The notes beneath the pieces were generated by a model. It saw only the letters and a list, made by a program, of their open reading frames with translations, was not told the DNA's origin and did no database searches. Both the position numbers and the translations under genes were made by a program. 64,000 bases of DNA, from assembly GCF_024752025.1 (NCBI RefSeq), contig NZ_JANTPU010000001.1:310001-374000 (forward strand). The letters run 5' to 3'. This document shows, one piece after another, positions 1-9,399 of this stretch (its first letter is position 1; every line of letters begins with the position of its first letter). Source of the stretch: Pseudidiomarina sp. CB1. Lineage in GTDB: Bacteria; Pseudomonadota; Gammaproteobacteria; Enterobacterales; Alteromonadaceae.

Positions 1-91
1 TTTTTAATATCCGCCGCTGAGCCTTGCCAGCAGGCCAATAAACTGCGATCATAGCGCTCTTTTTTGGAACGAGAGTGGAGAAGTAACGTCC

Positions 92-1753
92 ATGGCAGCA
101 GATGCGCCTCGCAGTAACTTTATTCGTCAGATCATCGACAAAGATCTTGCCAGCGGTAAGCATTCGTCGGTGCATACCCGGTTCCCACCTGAGCCGAATG
201 GCTTTTTGCACATTGGCCACGCTAAGTCGATCGTGCTGAACTTTGGTATTGCTAAAGATTACCAAGGCCAATGTAACCTGCGCTTTGACGACACCAACCC
301 ACTGAAAGAAAAAGTCGACTACGTTAACTCGATTCAAGAAGACGTAAAATGGCTGGGTTACACGTGGGAAGGTCAACCACGTTATTCATCGAACTATTTT
401 GACCAGCTGCACGCCTATGCAGTGGAGCTCATCGAGAAAGGCTTGGCCTATGTCGATTTCTCCAGCCAAGACGAAATGCGTGAAATGCGTGGTACGTTGA
501 AAGAGCCAGGCAAAAATAGTCCTTATCGTGATACCTCCGTCGAAGAAAATCTTCAGCATTTTGCCGATATGACTGCCGGTAAGTACGAGGAAGGTAAGGC
601 AGCGCTGCGTGCGAAGATCGACATGAGCTCGCCGTTTATGGTTCTGCGCGATCCAGTGATTTATCGTGTGCGTTTTGCCCACCATCACCAAACCGGTGAC
701 AAGTGGTGCGTTTACCCAATGTATGACTTCACGCATTGTATTTCGGACGCGTTGGAAGGCATTACTCACTCGCTGTGTACCCTAGAATTTCAAGATAACC
801 GTCGTTTGTACGACTGGGTGTTGGATAACATCAGCATTGACTGCCATCCACAGCAGATCGAATTCTCGCGCTTGAACCTGCAGTACACTGTCATGAGTAA
901 GCGTAAGCTGAATTTGCTGGTGGAAGAGGGTAAGGTGAGTGGTTGGGATGATCCGCGTATGCCAACCATTGCAGGGATGCGTCGTCGTGGTTATACACCA
1001 AGCTCAGTGCGTGAGTTCTGCCACCGCATTGGTGTCACCAAGATGGATAATCAAGTTGAAATGAGCATGCTTGAAGCCTGTATCCGTGACGAATTGAATC
1101 ACGGTGCACCGCGTGCCATGGCGGTTATTGATCCAGTTCGTTTGGTGATTGAGAACTATCCAGAAGGTGAGGTAGAGCAGTTGCAAGCGCCTAACCATCC
1201 AAATGACGAAAGTATGGGAAGCCGTGAAGTACCGTTTGCCCGCGAAATTTTTATTGAACGTGAAGACTTTCGTGAATCCGCCAACAAGAAATACAAACGC
1301 TTGGTGCTTGATAAAGAAGTGCGCCTACGCAATGCCTACGTGATCAAAGCCGAACGGGTTGAGAAAGACGCTGATGGCAACATCACTACGATTTTCTGTA
1401 GCTACGACCCAGAAACTTTGGGTAAAGATCCAGCCGATGGCCGCAAGGTAAAAGGCGTGATTCATTGGGTTGCAGCAGAGCATGCAAAACCGGCTGAATT
1501 CCGCTTGTACGATCGTCTTTTCCAAGTGCCAAACCCGGCCGCTGAAGAAGACTTCTTTAGCACCTTGAATCCGGATTCCTTAGTGGTTAAGCAAGGCTAT
1601 GTGGAGCCAAGCATGGCTGCAGCAAAGGCGGAAAAGCCGTTCCAGTTTGAACGGATTGGTTATTTCTGTGCTGACAGCAACGACAGTTCTGCTGAGCACT
1701 TAGTGTTCAATCAAACGGTAGGTTTACGTGATACTTGGAATGACGAGGCTTAA
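92..1753 (+). CDS. glnS: Glutaminyl-tRNA synthetase
   Basis: Class I aminoacyl-tRNA synthetase that charges tRNA-Gln with glutamine in the cytoplasm. The 553-residue length matches the usual bacterial GlnS of about 554. The nucleotide-binding signature is [15 protein letters not shown] near residues 32-46 (HIGH type) and the second signature VMSKRKL lies at 267-273 (KMSKS type). The C-terminal beta-barrel anticodon-binding part is present. The start is the ATG at 92, preceded by a purine-rich GGAGAAG about 10 bases upstream. It is a single gene on the plus strand, convergent with the next gene. Identification is very secure. Confidence 0.98.
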   Translation: MAADAPRSNFIRQIIDKDLASGKHSSVHTRFPPEPNGFLHIGHAKSIVLNFGIAKDYQGQCNLRFDDTNPLKEKVDYVNSIQEDVKWLGYTWEGQPRYSSNYFDQLHAYAVELIEKGLAYVDFSSQDEMREMRGTLKEPGKNSPYRDTSVEENLQHFADMTAGKYEEGKAALRAKIDMSSPFMVLRDPVIYRVRFAHHHQTGDKWCVYPMYDFTHCISDALEGITHSLCTLEFQDNRRLYDWVLDNISIDCHPQQIEFSRLNLQYTVMSKRKLNLLVEEGKVSGWDDPRMPTIAGMRRRGYTPSSVREFCHRIGVTKMDNQVEMSMLEACIRDELNHGAPRAMAVIDPVRLVIENYPEGEVEQLQAPNHPNDESMGSREVPFAREIFIEREDFRESANKKYKRLVLDKEVRLRNAYVIKAERVEKDADGNITTIFCSYDPETLGKDPADGRKVKGVIHWVAAEHAKPAEFRLYDRLFQVPNPAAEEDFFSTLNPDSLVVKQGYVEPSMAAAKAEKPFQFERIGYFCADSNDSSAEHLVFNQTVGLRDTWNDEA

Positions 1754-1766
1754 GCACGCTTAAGCC
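1747..1766. terminator. Hairpin between convergent genes
   Basis: A perfect inverted repeat of nine bases per arm (GGCTTAAGC / GCTTAAGCC, two-base loop) overlaps the last glnS codons and lies between two convergent genes. There is no run of T after it, so it may be a weak bidirectional terminator or only a structured 3' end. Confidence 0.4.
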
Positions 1767-1793
1767 CCGTTTATCTTGGTAGAAAGTCAGCGA

Positions 1794-2597
1794 TTAGTTT
1801 AGCGTCGCTAGCTCGATCCGAGCGGCGGCGCCATATAACTCACTCGAATCACCTTCAACCGTCCCTGCTGGCGTAATCGTTGGCCACAGCTCGGGCAAAT
1901 TCGCTAAAATACCTTCGACTTCTTCAAGCGCTGCAGCATGGGCATCTTGCTGCGCTTCAGTTAACTCGCCAATGCGAGCTTTGGCAATCGTGGTAAAACC
2001 ATAAGCATCTTGGAATTCGTGTACGTTGACGACGTTTCCAGACTTCACCCCAATGTCATACTCTTCGGCCGCTGTCAGTAACATTGTACTTAGGCTCATC
2101 AACACGTCTTTGACAGCTTTCTTTTCAACTTGCTCAGCTGCAGTGATGGCGTTTACGAGCTTGGTATAGGCAGTGTTGACCGCATCGTCGCCTTGTTCTT
2201 TATTAACCGCGTCAGCGAGTGCGCTTAGCTCCTTGCCAAATCCGTCTACTCCGCGCGCGGTAAATGCGGGCACTAACGCGGCATAAAGCTCATCTTCGGG
2301 ATGTTTCATGTGCGTCTTCGCCATTTCTAAATGGCCTTGGTCGTAAAGCTTTTTACCAACGTACAAATGCCCACGAATTAAGCCCAAACGTGCTAAGTAG
2401 GCGCTATCGTTTACGCGTAGATCGACGATGCCCGAACCTTCGCCTTCACCTTCGCCTTCACCCTCGCCAGCGAACGGCGCGACGATGGTCATGTTGTGGT
2501 GTTGCATTGGCTCAAGGTCAGTGCTGTTTGCTTGCGCGGCGCTGCTGCCTAGCACGGCGGCGCCAACGGCGAGCCACACTTTGCGTTTCTCGTACAT
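1794..2597 (-). CDS. Exported acidic protein of unknown function, probably iron regulated
   Basis: A 267-residue protein with a signal peptide (residues 1-23, ending SSAAQA). A run of five Gly-Glu pairs sits near residues 44-54, followed by an alpha-helical acidic body containing a GHLYVGKKLYDQGHLEMAKTH stretch rich in His, Met and Asp/Glu. A good ribosome site (AGGGG) precedes the ATG. It is transcribed away from piuC, and the shared 90-base intergenic region carries a near-perfect Fur box, so iron repression is likely. The helical His/Glu-rich body could bind metal, but no named domain is recognised. A role in iron uptake or storage outside the cytoplasm is inference from context only. Confidence 0.75.
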   Translation of the reverse strand: MYEKRKVWLAVGAAVLGSSAAQANSTDLEPMQHHNMTIVAPFAGEGEGEGEGEGSGIVDLRVNDSAYLARLGLIRGHLYVGKKLYDQGHLEMAKTHMKHPEDELYAALVPAFTARGVDGFGKELSALADAVNKEQGDDAVNTAYTKLVNAITAAEQVEKKAVKDVLMSLSTMLLTAAEEYDIGVKSGNVVNVHEFQDAYGFTTIAKARIGELTEAQQDAHAAALEEVEGILANLPELWPTITPAGTVEGDSSELYGAAARIELATLN

Positions 2598-2659
2598 TCT
2601 TTACCCCTTTGGTTGCGTGTCTCTAACGGGATTCGTTATACTGCACATAATTCCACAAA

Positions 2660-2674
2660 TGAGAGTCATTCTCA
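2660..2674. promoter_or_regulatory. Fur box
   Basis: The 15 bases TGAGAGTCATTCTCA fit the 7-1-7 Fur consensus TGATAATNATTATCA, and the two halves are inverted copies except for one base. A candidate promoter for piuC (TTGCGT at 2613-2618, TATACT at 2637-2642, 18-base spacing) places the box just downstream of the start of transcription. In the other direction the box overlaps a possible -35 element of the divergent exported protein gene. Fur itself is encoded 1 kb away. Confidence 0.8.
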
Positions 2675-2686
2675 ATAGCGCATCCT

Positions 2687-3337
2687 ATGATCCTACATAT
2701 CGAAAACGTCATTGACCGTGGCACCTTGTCAGTGATTCGTGACAAACTAGCCAAAGCGCAGTTCACTTCTGGTCTTGAAAGTGCCGGCTGGGCGGCCAAA
2801 CAGGTGAAAAATAATCAACAGATCCGCGCCCCCCATCCGCTGATCGATTTATTGCATAAACGCTTAGAACAGCATGAGTTGGTCAAAGTTGCAGCACGGC
2901 CTGCTAAATTCGTGAATGTGATGATAAACCGTTATGACCAAGAGCAAGCGTACGGTACCCATATGGACGATGCGCTGATGGGCGACACGCGAACGGATTT
3001 ATCGTTCACCTTAGGTATTACACCGCTGAGTGACTATGAAGGTGGAGAATTGGTTATCGAAGATAGCTCGGGTGAACGTTCGTGGCGCCTCGAACAAGGT
3101 GATGTGCTACTTTATCCGACACAGTTCCTGCATAGGGTTAACCCAGTCAGCAAAGGCTCGCGTATCGCTATGGTAGGGTGGATTGAAAGCGCTTTGCGTG
3201 AACCACAGCAGCGTGAAATGTGTTTGGATCTGTATACCGCCATGCGCCAAGAGTTTGAACAGCATGGCAAAACGGCGCAATTTGATTTACTGAGCAAAAC
3301 CTATAACAATTTGCTTCGCCGCTGGGCGAAACGCTAA
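2687..3337 (+). CDS. piuC: PKHD-type Fe(II)/2-oxoglutarate hydroxylase PiuC/YbiX
   Basis: Member of the prolyl-4-hydroxylase-like Fe2+/2-oxoglutarate dioxygenases, 216 residues against about 225 in the family. The iron ligands are visible: His and Asp in YGTHMDDAL near residue 90 and the distal His in TQFLHRV near 147. The 2-oxoglutarate-binding Arg is in GSRIAMVGW. PiuC proteins are commonly iron repressed and found near siderophore receptors, but their substrate is not settled. The Fur box sits 12 bases before the start codon, which fits that pattern. The following DUF2007 gene is 8 bases downstream and probably co-transcribed. Confidence 0.92.
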   Translation: MILHIENVIDRGTLSVIRDKLAKAQFTSGLESAGWAAKQVKNNQQIRAPHPLIDLLHKRLEQHELVKVAARPAKFVNVMINRYDQEQAYGTHMDDALMGDTRTDLSFTLGITPLSDYEGGELVIEDSSGERSWRLEQGDVLLYPTQFLHRVNPVSKGSRIAMVGWIESALREPQQREMCLDLYTAMRQEFEQHGKTAQFDLLSKTYNNLLRRWAKR

Positions 3338-3345
3338 GGACGCTT

Positions 3346-3600
3346 ATGCAATGTGTTTTTCAAGCCGATAATGTGGTTGAAGCAGAGCTCGTGAAAGGGC
3401 TTCTGGAAGCACACAACATTGCTTGCCATAGCGGCGGATTTTACCTACAGGGGGCAGTCGGGGACTTGGCGGCAAGTGGCTTTGCCAAATTGTGGGTTGC
3501 AGATGATGATGCGGGCAAAGCGTTGGCGCTCATTGAAGACTATGAGCGTGGTGAATTTAAAATTAGCGACGATGGTATGGCAAGCGACGACGCTGATTAG
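3346..3600 (+). CDS. DUF2007 family small protein
   Basis: An 84-residue protein of the DUF2007 family (putative signal-transducing protein). The usual opening is present: a short strand, then an A-E-L-V-K-G-L-L helix in which a protomer faces the substrate groove, and a later LWVADDDAGKAL segment. The function of the family is not established. It follows piuC closely, with AAGGA as ribosome site. Its stop overlaps the stop of fur on the other strand by four bases, so the two transcripts are convergent. Confidence 0.8.
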   Translation: MQCVFQADNVVEAELVKGLLEAHNIACHSGGFYLQGAVGDLAASGFAKLWVADDDAGKALALIEDYERGEFKISDDGMASDDAD

Positions 3601-4043
3601 TCAGCGTCGGCTTGATTGTTTTCACACGTGTCAGGGGTTTTGCACTCGCCGTACAGATACAAGCTATGGTTGGTGAGCTTGATATTATTCGCCTGGGCAA
3701 CTTGCAATTGACGGTCTTCGATAACGTCGTCTTCGAACTCAAACACATGCCCACACGTAAGACAAACTAAATGGTCGTGGTGGTCCTTGGCGCTTAGCTC
3801 AAATACTGAGCGGCCACCCTCGAAGTGATGACGGGTTACAATGCCAGCGTCATCGAACTGGTTCAACACTCGGTATACCGTTGCTAAGCCAATTTCTTCG
3901 TTTTTCTCTAACAGGATCTTGTAGACGTCTTCAGCGCTAATGTGCTGATTGTCTGGATTCTTCAAAATCTCGAGGATTTTGACGCGAGGAGAGGTGACTT
4001 TCAGCCCTGCTTTTTTAAGTTGTTGTTCGCCGTTGCTGCTCAT
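3597..4043 (-). CDS. fur: Ferric uptake regulator Fur
   Basis: Iron-sensing transcriptional repressor, 148 residues. An N-terminal winged helix (SPRVKILEIL, then the ISAEDVYKILLE recognition region) is followed by the dimerisation and metal domain with the hallmark HHDHLVCLTCGHVFEF. A second Cys pair (CKTPDTC) near the C-terminus would bind structural zinc. Fe2+-loaded Fur blocks promoters such as the one at 2660-2674. Gene order ybfF-DUF2788-fldA-fur on the same strand is typical of related genomes. No Fur box was found directly upstream of fur itself. Confidence 0.98.
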   Translation of the reverse strand: MSSNGEQQLKKAGLKVTSPRVKILEILKNPDNQHISAEDVYKILLEKNEEIGLATVYRVLNQFDDAGIVTRHHFEGGRSVFELSAKDHHDHLVCLTCGHVFEFEDDVIEDRQLQVAQANNIKLTNHSLYLYGECKTPDTCENNQADAD

Positions 4044-4112
4044 CTATCTTCACTTAGTTAGTCAGTCGTTTCGCCATTATAGGCAAAGTTTTACCAGAAA
4101 GGGAATGACCCT

Positions 4113-4637
4113 CTAACCTAATTGGTCAAGAGCCATCTCTTCGCGCAATTGATCGCACCATTGTTTGATACGCTCTTTGGTGAGTTCGGGTTGGCGATCT
4201 TCGTCGATACCGAGGCCGATAAAGTGCTCGTCATCGACCAAAGCGCGTGATGCTTCGAAGTGGTAACCAGCCGTCGGCCAATGACCGATGATAATACCTC
4301 CTCGTGCTTCAACGATGTCGCGCACGGTTCCCATCGCATCGAGGAAATATTCGGCATAGTCTTCTTGATCACCACAGCCGAAAATCGCAATCAACTTGTT
4401 GTTGAAGTCGATTTCTTCGAGTTCTGGGAAGAAGTCATCCCAGTCGCACTGGGCTTCGCCGTAGTACCAAGTCGGAATACCGAACATGAGCAAATCGTAG
4501 CTGGCGATGTCTTCTTTACTCGACTTTGCAATATCGAATACATCGATCAGCTGTTTGCCTAATTCTTTTTGGATCATTTGTGCGACAGCTTCAGTATTTC
4601 CAGTGTCACTGCCGAAGAAAATTCCAACACTTGCCAT
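4113..4637 (-). CDS. fldA: Flavodoxin FldA
   Basis: Long-chain FMN flavodoxin, 174 residues, a one-electron carrier that can replace ferredoxin under low iron. The FMN phosphate loop is GSDTGNTEAVAQ near residue 9. The two loops flanking the isoalloxazine ring (PTWYYGEAQCDWDDF and GCGDQEDYAEYF) are intact. It is encoded between fur and a small membrane protein gene on the same strand, a common arrangement in gammaproteobacteria. Length and loops match E. coli FldA closely. Confidence 0.97.
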   Translation of the reverse strand: MASVGIFFGSDTGNTEAVAQMIQKELGKQLIDVFDIAKSSKEDIASYDLLMFGIPTWYYGEAQCDWDDFFPELEEIDFNNKLIAIFGCGDQEDYAEYFLDAMGTVRDIVEARGGIIIGHWPTAGYHFEASRALVDDEHFIGLGIDEDRQPELTKERIKQWCDQLREEMALDQLG

Positions 4638-4678
4638 AGTCGTGTTACTACCCTAACGAAATGATGAATGGCGCTGGC

Positions 4679-4894
4679 TTATAAGCCAGACTCCCAAATA
4701 ACTTGAATGATGCCCTTAGCGATAAAGCCTGCACAGCCAAGAAATAGCACCAACCAGACGAACCAGCGGCCAAACTTAGGCACTTCGCCTTTTTTTAATA
4801 CGTCTTGTATCGCCAAACCGATGAGTACAAACAGGATTGCGATGGCAAAGTTTGTACCTAGAATCTCAATGGTTTCAAAATGCTCTGACAACAT
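4679..4894 (-). CDS. DUF2788 small membrane protein
   Basis: A 71-residue protein with two hydrophobic segments (about residues 12-32 and 44-65) separated by a charged KKGEVPKFGRW loop. It resembles the DUF2788 family, typically found between ybfF and fldA in marine gammaproteobacteria. Function unknown. The constant position between a lipase-like gene and flavodoxin may simply reflect an old operon. Confidence 0.75.
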   Translation of the reverse strand: MLSEHFETIEILGTNFAIAILFVLIGLAIQDVLKKGEVPKFGRWFVWLVLFLGCAGFIAKGIIQVIWESGL

Positions 4895-4948
4895 AACAGC
4901 GCTACCAGTTCGACTAAAAATGTTCGGCGATTATAACACGCTAGGCCC

Positions 4949-5740
4949 CTAGGTGCGAGAATGTTGCTCCAGAAAGGTACGCGCCAGACGGTTAAAAATA
5001 CGTGGTTTTTCGGCATGTAGCCAATGGCCTGTCCCTTCAATAATTTTGATATCAACGTCGCTAAAGCGTGAATTAACAGCATCACGGTGTTCTTCGGTGA
5101 GGTAAGTTGAATCACCGCCTTTGATGAACAGAACAGGGCCGTCATAGCTGCCTTCGCGCACCCCGCCAGATATTTCAGCGTAGCAAGCGTCAATAATGGG
5201 CAGATTCAGACGCCATTGGTACTGTTCGTTTTCGCGCTTAAGATTTTTGAGTAGAAATTGTCGCACGCCGCGTTCATCAACTGCCTTGGCAAGTTGTTGA
5301 TCAGCATCTTGTCGCGTCTTTACTTGACTCAGGTCAATATTTTCGAGGGCATCGAGGATGTGGCGATGTCGAGCATCATAAGCAGCAGGAGCGACATCGG
5401 CGATGATCAGAGCTTGCACGCGTTGAGGGTGGCTAAGCGCAAACTCCATGGCGAGTTTGCCGCCCATGGAATGGCCAACAATGCTTACCTTGTCCAAGTT
5501 TAGATGATTGAGCAACGCTTCAACATCCTCAGCCATAGCAGCATAGTTCATCGTTTCGCTGTGAAATGAATCCCCATGGTTACGACAATCCATCACGATC
5601 ACTTGATGGTCTTGTTCGAGATCACGACCGAGCCGTTTAAGATTATCAAGATCGCCAAAGAGACCATGAATAAGTAGCACGGCAGGGCCCTTGTCGCCCA
5701 TAATTTCGTAATTAACGATATTTTCTTGCTGATCAGTCAT
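4949..5740 (-). CDS. ybfF: Alpha/beta hydrolase, YbfF-type esterase
   Basis: A 263-residue alpha/beta-hydrolase. The oxyanion loop is HGLFGDLDNL near residue 25, the nucleophile elbow GHSMGG holds the catalytic Ser near residue 92, and the catalytic His is in GTGHWLHAEKP near the C-terminus. YbfF of E. coli is an acyl-CoA/ester hydrolase next to seqA and fldA; the same neighbours occur here, with seqA divergent. The natural substrate is unclear. Confidence 0.9.
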   Translation of the reverse strand: MTDQQENIVNYEIMGDKGPAVLLIHGLFGDLDNLKRLGRDLEQDHQVIVMDCRNHGDSFHSETMNYAAMAEDVEALLNHLNLDKVSIVGHSMGGKLAMEFALSHPQRVQALIIADVAPAAYDARHRHILDALENIDLSQVKTRQDADQQLAKAVDERGVRQFLLKNLKRENEQYQWRLNLPIIDACYAEISGGVREGSYDGPVLFIKGGDSTYLTEEHRDAVNSRFSDVDIKIIEGTGHWLHAEKPRIFNRLARTFLEQHSRT

Positions 5741-5823
5741 AGTGAATTCCTGTACCCTCGAGGTCGGTTGAGTATAATAGCGTGCATAGTGCTAGCTATA
5801 AACCTAAAAAGAAGTGAAGGCGC

Positions 5824-6324
5824 ATGAGCAAACGAATTGAAATTGATGATGACATTTACCGTTATTTGGTAAGTCACACAGAAAACATTGGCGAGAGTGC
5901 CTCGGCGATTTTACGTCGGCTGTTGGGGCTTGAAGGCACAGCGACCAGTGCAGAAGTCGAGCCACCGGTCGCTGAACAAGCGCATGGGCGCACTATTTTT
6001 GACACTATGACCAGTGCCGACTTGGCGGGGCAACGGAGTGTCGTGGCGCGGTTTCTCTATATTCTGAGCATGCTGCATAAATGTCACCCACAAACGTTTC
6101 CGAAGGTGCTGCAAATTAGCGGTCGTGATCGGCAGTACTTTTCGCGCAGCGCTGCAGAGCTGGAAGCCAGTGGCACGAGTACCAATCCTAAGCAGATCCC
6201 AGATGCCGAGTTTTATGTGGTAACGAACAACAATACCACCCGCAAAAAATCGATGCTGACGCAAGTGGCATTAGAGTTGGGGTATGATCAAGCACAAGCA
6301 GAACGGATAAGGGATTTTCTCTAA
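5824..6324 (+). CDS. seqA: Replication negative regulator SeqA
   Basis: SeqA sequesters newly replicated, hemimethylated GATC sites at oriC and the dnaA promoter, delaying re-initiation. The 166-residue protein has the N-terminal oligomerisation helix set (MSKRIEIDDDIYRYLVSH...) and the C-terminal DNA-binding part with SGTSTNPKQIPDAEFYVVTNNNTTRKKSML, which contacts methylated GATC. A TATAAT at 5773-5778 may be the -10 element. The stop codon overlaps the pgm start (TAATG), so the two are translated from one mRNA, as in E. coli. Confidence 0.97.
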   Translation: MSKRIEIDDDIYRYLVSHTENIGESASAILRRLLGLEGTATSAEVEPPVAEQAHGRTIFDTMTSADLAGQRSVVARFLYILSMLHKCHPQTFPKVLQISGRDRQYFSRSAAELEASGTSTNPKQIPDAEFYVVTNNNTTRKKSMLTQVALELGYDQAQAERIRDFL

Positions 6325-7967
6325 TGGCCTTGCATGAACGCGCCGGACAACCAGCGCTCCCCGAAGATCTTACCAATATCGCAAAGTTAGTAAGTGCGTA
6401 TTTTGTGAATGAAGTGGACCCACGCCAACGTGCTCAGCAAGTGCAGTTTGGCACTTCAGGTCATCGCGGCTGTGCATTCGATAGCTCGTTCAACGAGGCG
6501 CATATTTTAGCGATAAGTCAGGCGTTGGTGGCCTACCGTGAAGAGCAGGGCATCACTGGACCACTGTTGCTGGGGCGCGACACCCATGCACTCTCAGAGG
6601 CAGCCTACATGACTGCTTTGGAAGTGTTTATTGGTAATGGTATAGAAGTTCATGTGCAGAGCGATGACGGCTACACGCCGACGCCAGTGATCAGCCACGC
6701 AATTTTGAGCTATAACAAAGGGCGCTCGACTGGGCTTGCTGACGGCGTCGTGATCACGCCATCGCATAACCCGCCGACCGATGGTGGCTTTAAATACAAT
6801 CCGCCGCACGGTGGCCCAGCAGACAGTACCGCGACGAAGATCATTGAGAAGTATGCAAATGCGTTATTGTCGTCCGACTTAATGGGCGTAAATGCGGTGA
6901 GCTATGCTGAGGCGCGCACGAGTAAATTACTGAAACAGGTGGATTGGCGCACTGATTATATTAATGATCTTGAGCAGGTCATCGACATCACCGCAATTCG
7001 TAAGGCAAATCTGCGCATTGGCGTTGATGCCATGGGCGGTGCGGGAGCCAGTTACTGGCAGTTGATTGCTGAACACTATGGTCTTGAAATCGATATTTAT
7101 CACGATGAAGTCGACGCCAGCTTTCGTTTTATGCCGCTCGATAAGGACGGCAAAATTCGCATGGACTGTTCGTCACCCTACGCGATGGCGGCGCTTCTGC
7201 ACATGAAAGGTGACTATGACGTGGCAGTCGGTAATGATCCTGACTATGATCGTCATGGAATCGTCAGTCCTACCCATGGCTTATTGAATCCCAACCATTA
7301 TCTTGCTATTGCGATTGACTATCTATGCAAGCATCGAAATTGGCCTGCTTCAGCGGCCATCGGCAAGACGCTAGTGTCGAGTGCCATGATTGATCGCGTC
7401 GTTGCTGCACATGGCCGTGAATTAAAAGAAATGCCGGTTGGCTTTAAATGGTTTGCGCAAGCATTACATGACGGTAGCATCGCCTTTGCCGGTGAAGAGA
7501 GCGCGGGTGCGACTTTTCTTGATAAGCAGGGGCAGCCTTGGAGTACCGACAAAGACGGTATTATTTTGGCGTTGTTGGCTGCGGAAATCGTTGCGGTAAC
7601 AGGACAAGATTTAGGTGACTATTACGAACACTTGTGCGGAAAACACGGAACTAGCTACTACCGCCGAGTTGATGCGCCGTCGAGCCCAGCGCAAAATAAG
7701 GCATTTGGGGCGATTCGCGGATACAAGCTCAAGCTTAAAGAGTTGGCCGGCGATGACGTGCTCGATATCATGACCAAAGCGCCAGGCAACGATGCGTTGA
7801 TTGGTGGGGTTAAAGTTACCACAGCAAACGGTTGGTTTGCCGCGCGGCCATCAGGCACGGAACCGATTTACAAGATTTACTGCGAAAGTTTTGTTAGTGA
7901 AGCGCATTTAGCTCAGCTGGCTGACGAAGCACAGATGCTCGTTAGTAGCTGGTTAAAGGCAGAGTAA
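6324..7967 (+). CDS. pgm: Phosphoglucomutase
   Basis: Alpha-D-phosphohexomutase of 547 residues interconverting glucose 1- and 6-phosphate, for glycogen and cell-envelope sugar synthesis. The four family landmarks are in order: the phosphoserine loop TPSHNPPTDGGFKYN (near residue 147), the Mg2+ loop GNDPDYDRHG (near 302), the sugar-binding GEESAGATF (near 393) and the phosphate-binding RPSGTEPIYKIY near the C-terminus. It shares a TAATG junction with seqA, the enterobacterial arrangement. A rho-independent terminator follows. Confidence 0.98.
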   Translation: MALHERAGQPALPEDLTNIAKLVSAYFVNEVDPRQRAQQVQFGTSGHRGCAFDSSFNEAHILAISQALVAYREEQGITGPLLLGRDTHALSEAAYMTALEVFIGNGIEVHVQSDDGYTPTPVISHAILSYNKGRSTGLADGVVITPSHNPPTDGGFKYNPPHGGPADSTATKIIEKYANALLSSDLMGVNAVSYAEARTSKLLKQVDWRTDYINDLEQVIDITAIRKANLRIGVDAMGGAGASYWQLIAEHYGLEIDIYHDEVDASFRFMPLDKDGKIRMDCSSPYAMAALLHMKGDYDVAVGNDPDYDRHGIVSPTHGLLNPNHYLAIAIDYLCKHRNWPASAAIGKTLVSSAMIDRVVAAHGRELKEMPVGFKWFAQALHDGSIAFAGEESAGATFLDKQGQPWSTDKDGIILALLAAEIVAVTGQDLGDYYEHLCGKHGTSYYRRVDAPSSPAQNKAFGAIRGYKLKLKELAGDDVLDIMTKAPGNDALIGGVKVTTANGWFAARPSGTEPIYKIYCESFVSEAHLAQLADEAQMLVSSWLKAE

Positions 7968-7974
7968 GGTAACC

Positions 7975-8010
7975 AAGAGCGCTTGATTTAAGAAATTTCG
8001 CGCTCTTTTT
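7975..8010 (+). terminator. Rho-independent terminator after pgm
   Basis: Eight-base arms AAGAGCGC and GCGCTCTT enclose a 17-base loop and run into five or more T residues. It overlaps the 3' end of the convergent MFS gene, and the A residues on the left may let it work in both directions. Confidence 0.65.
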
Positions 8011-9310
8011 CATTATCTTTCTCATCATTTTCCTCGCCCGCCTCATCAGCCTCGCGCTCGGCAAGCTCCACTTGATACTCATGTTCATCCACCAACGTTG
8101 TCAGCAATTCGTCTGAAGTTTGTGATGGCGCCAACATGGCGTAGCTACTACTGAATTGGTCGTCGGCTTTCGCTCGCCGAGTAACGCGGTAGAGCGAGTA
8201 GCAGCACACGACAGCAGTGAGTGCCATAATGAGTAAGAAGAAGTAATCGACCGCACCGAATTGCATTAAAGCAGCAACGGCAGGGGCACCAATAATGGAG
8301 CCTACGCCACCGATTTTAATGATGGCTCCGGTTGCACCTACCATCTGGTCTTTTTCAAGGTAGTCGTTAGTGTGAGCCATCCCCAGCGAGTAGAGCGGAA
8401 GTACGCAGGCACCGAAGAGTCCGACACAGAGGTAAATAAGCCAAGCTACTGACGCGCCAAGTTGCGCCAGTACAAAGGCCATGATTGCACCTAGCCCAGC
8501 ACAAACGGCCATGATGATGCGTCGATCAAAGCGGTCAGACAGTAAGCCAATGGGCGCTTGCGCAAGCATGCCGCCCAAAATGAACGAGGCCATGAACAAA
8601 GAAACCTGCAAGACGCTGAGGCCGATATAGGTAGCGTACATCGGGCCAATACCGTAAAACATGGCATAACAAGCCTGCATGATAAAGGCGTTCACAATCC
8701 CCAGAGGTACGAGCTTGAACAAGCTTCGAATAGGGACCTTTTTCGGTTCGTGCGTCGTTGGTTCAACAGTTACGCTAATCAAAATCGGGATTAACGCTAA
8801 ATTGATCAACAGCGCAATAATGGCAAAGGCCATGAACCCAGCTGGGTCAGCGACACCCAGTATTAACTGCCCAGCCACCAAGCCACCGTAGATCAAAACC
8901 AGGTAAACAGAGAGTAAAGTACCTCGGTTTTTATTATCTGCCATGGTATTCAACCAACTTTCGACAATCACGAAAATCGCTGAGATGGCGAAGCCGGTCA
9001 GAAAGCGCATGACAAACCAAACGGTCGGATCGATCCAAATGGCTTGGATCAAAATAGATGCTGCGGCAAGTGCAGCCAAGCCGCCAAACGCACGAATATA
9101 GCCGACGCGGCGAATATCCTTCGGCGCTCGCGTGGTACCAAACAAGAAGCCAATGAAGTAGGCCGACATGATGACACCCGTGGTTAGGGTGCCAAAGTTT
9201 TCAATGGTTGCTCGCAAGCTCAGTAAAGTACTGGTCATGCCTACGCAAATGCCAATGAGAGTAATACTAGTGAGTAATGAACTTATGGCGCGTAGTTGTT
9301 GTTTAAGCAT
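7988..9310 (-). CDS. MFS transporter, YcaD-like
   Basis: A 440-residue major facilitator superfamily carrier with about twelve hydrophobic segments up to residue 385 and a long charged cytoplasmic tail (EREADEAGEENDEKDNEKE). The loop between helices 2 and 3 (GTTRAPKDIRRVGYIRAFGG) resembles the YcaD group of drug/metabolite carriers. No substrate can be read from the sequence, and there is no linked pathway gene. It is convergent with pgm. The acidic/lysine tail is longer than in E. coli YcaD. Confidence 0.85.
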   Translation of the reverse strand: MLKQQLRAISSLLTSITLIGICVGMTSTLLSLRATIENFGTLTTGVIMSAYFIGFLFGTTRAPKDIRRVGYIRAFGGLAALAAASILIQAIWIDPTVWFVMRFLTGFAISAIFVIVESWLNTMADNKNRGTLLSVYLVLIYGGLVAGQLILGVADPAGFMAFAIIALLINLALIPILISVTVEPTTHEPKKVPIRSLFKLVPLGIVNAFIMQACYAMFYGIGPMYATYIGLSVLQVSLFMASFILGGMLAQAPIGLLSDRFDRRIIMAVCAGLGAIMAFVLAQLGASVAWLIYLCVGLFGACVLPLYSLGMAHTNDYLEKDQMVGATGAIIKIGGVGSIIGAPAVAALMQFGAVDYFFLLIMALTAVVCCYSLYRVTRRAKADDQFSSSYAMLAPSQTSDELLTTLVDEHEYQVELAEREADEAGEENDEKDNEKEREIS

Positions 9311-9399
9311 GCCAACAGATCCTTGCGAAAGCGTGAGCGACAGAGCGGAAAATTAGGGAAAGTGTAACATGGAAGGTTTTTTTCGGAAACGTCAAGAGG

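Noticed and set aside
1-91. Something coding at the left edge
   Set aside because: Only a 5' leader with the glnS ribosome site is visible; no frame or RNA gene is supported in 91 bases.
2264-2715. Plus-strand frames (including a Pro-Ser repeat) opposite the exported acidic protein
   Set aside because: They are shadows of the minus-strand Gly-Glu repeat and have no ribosome site or family match.
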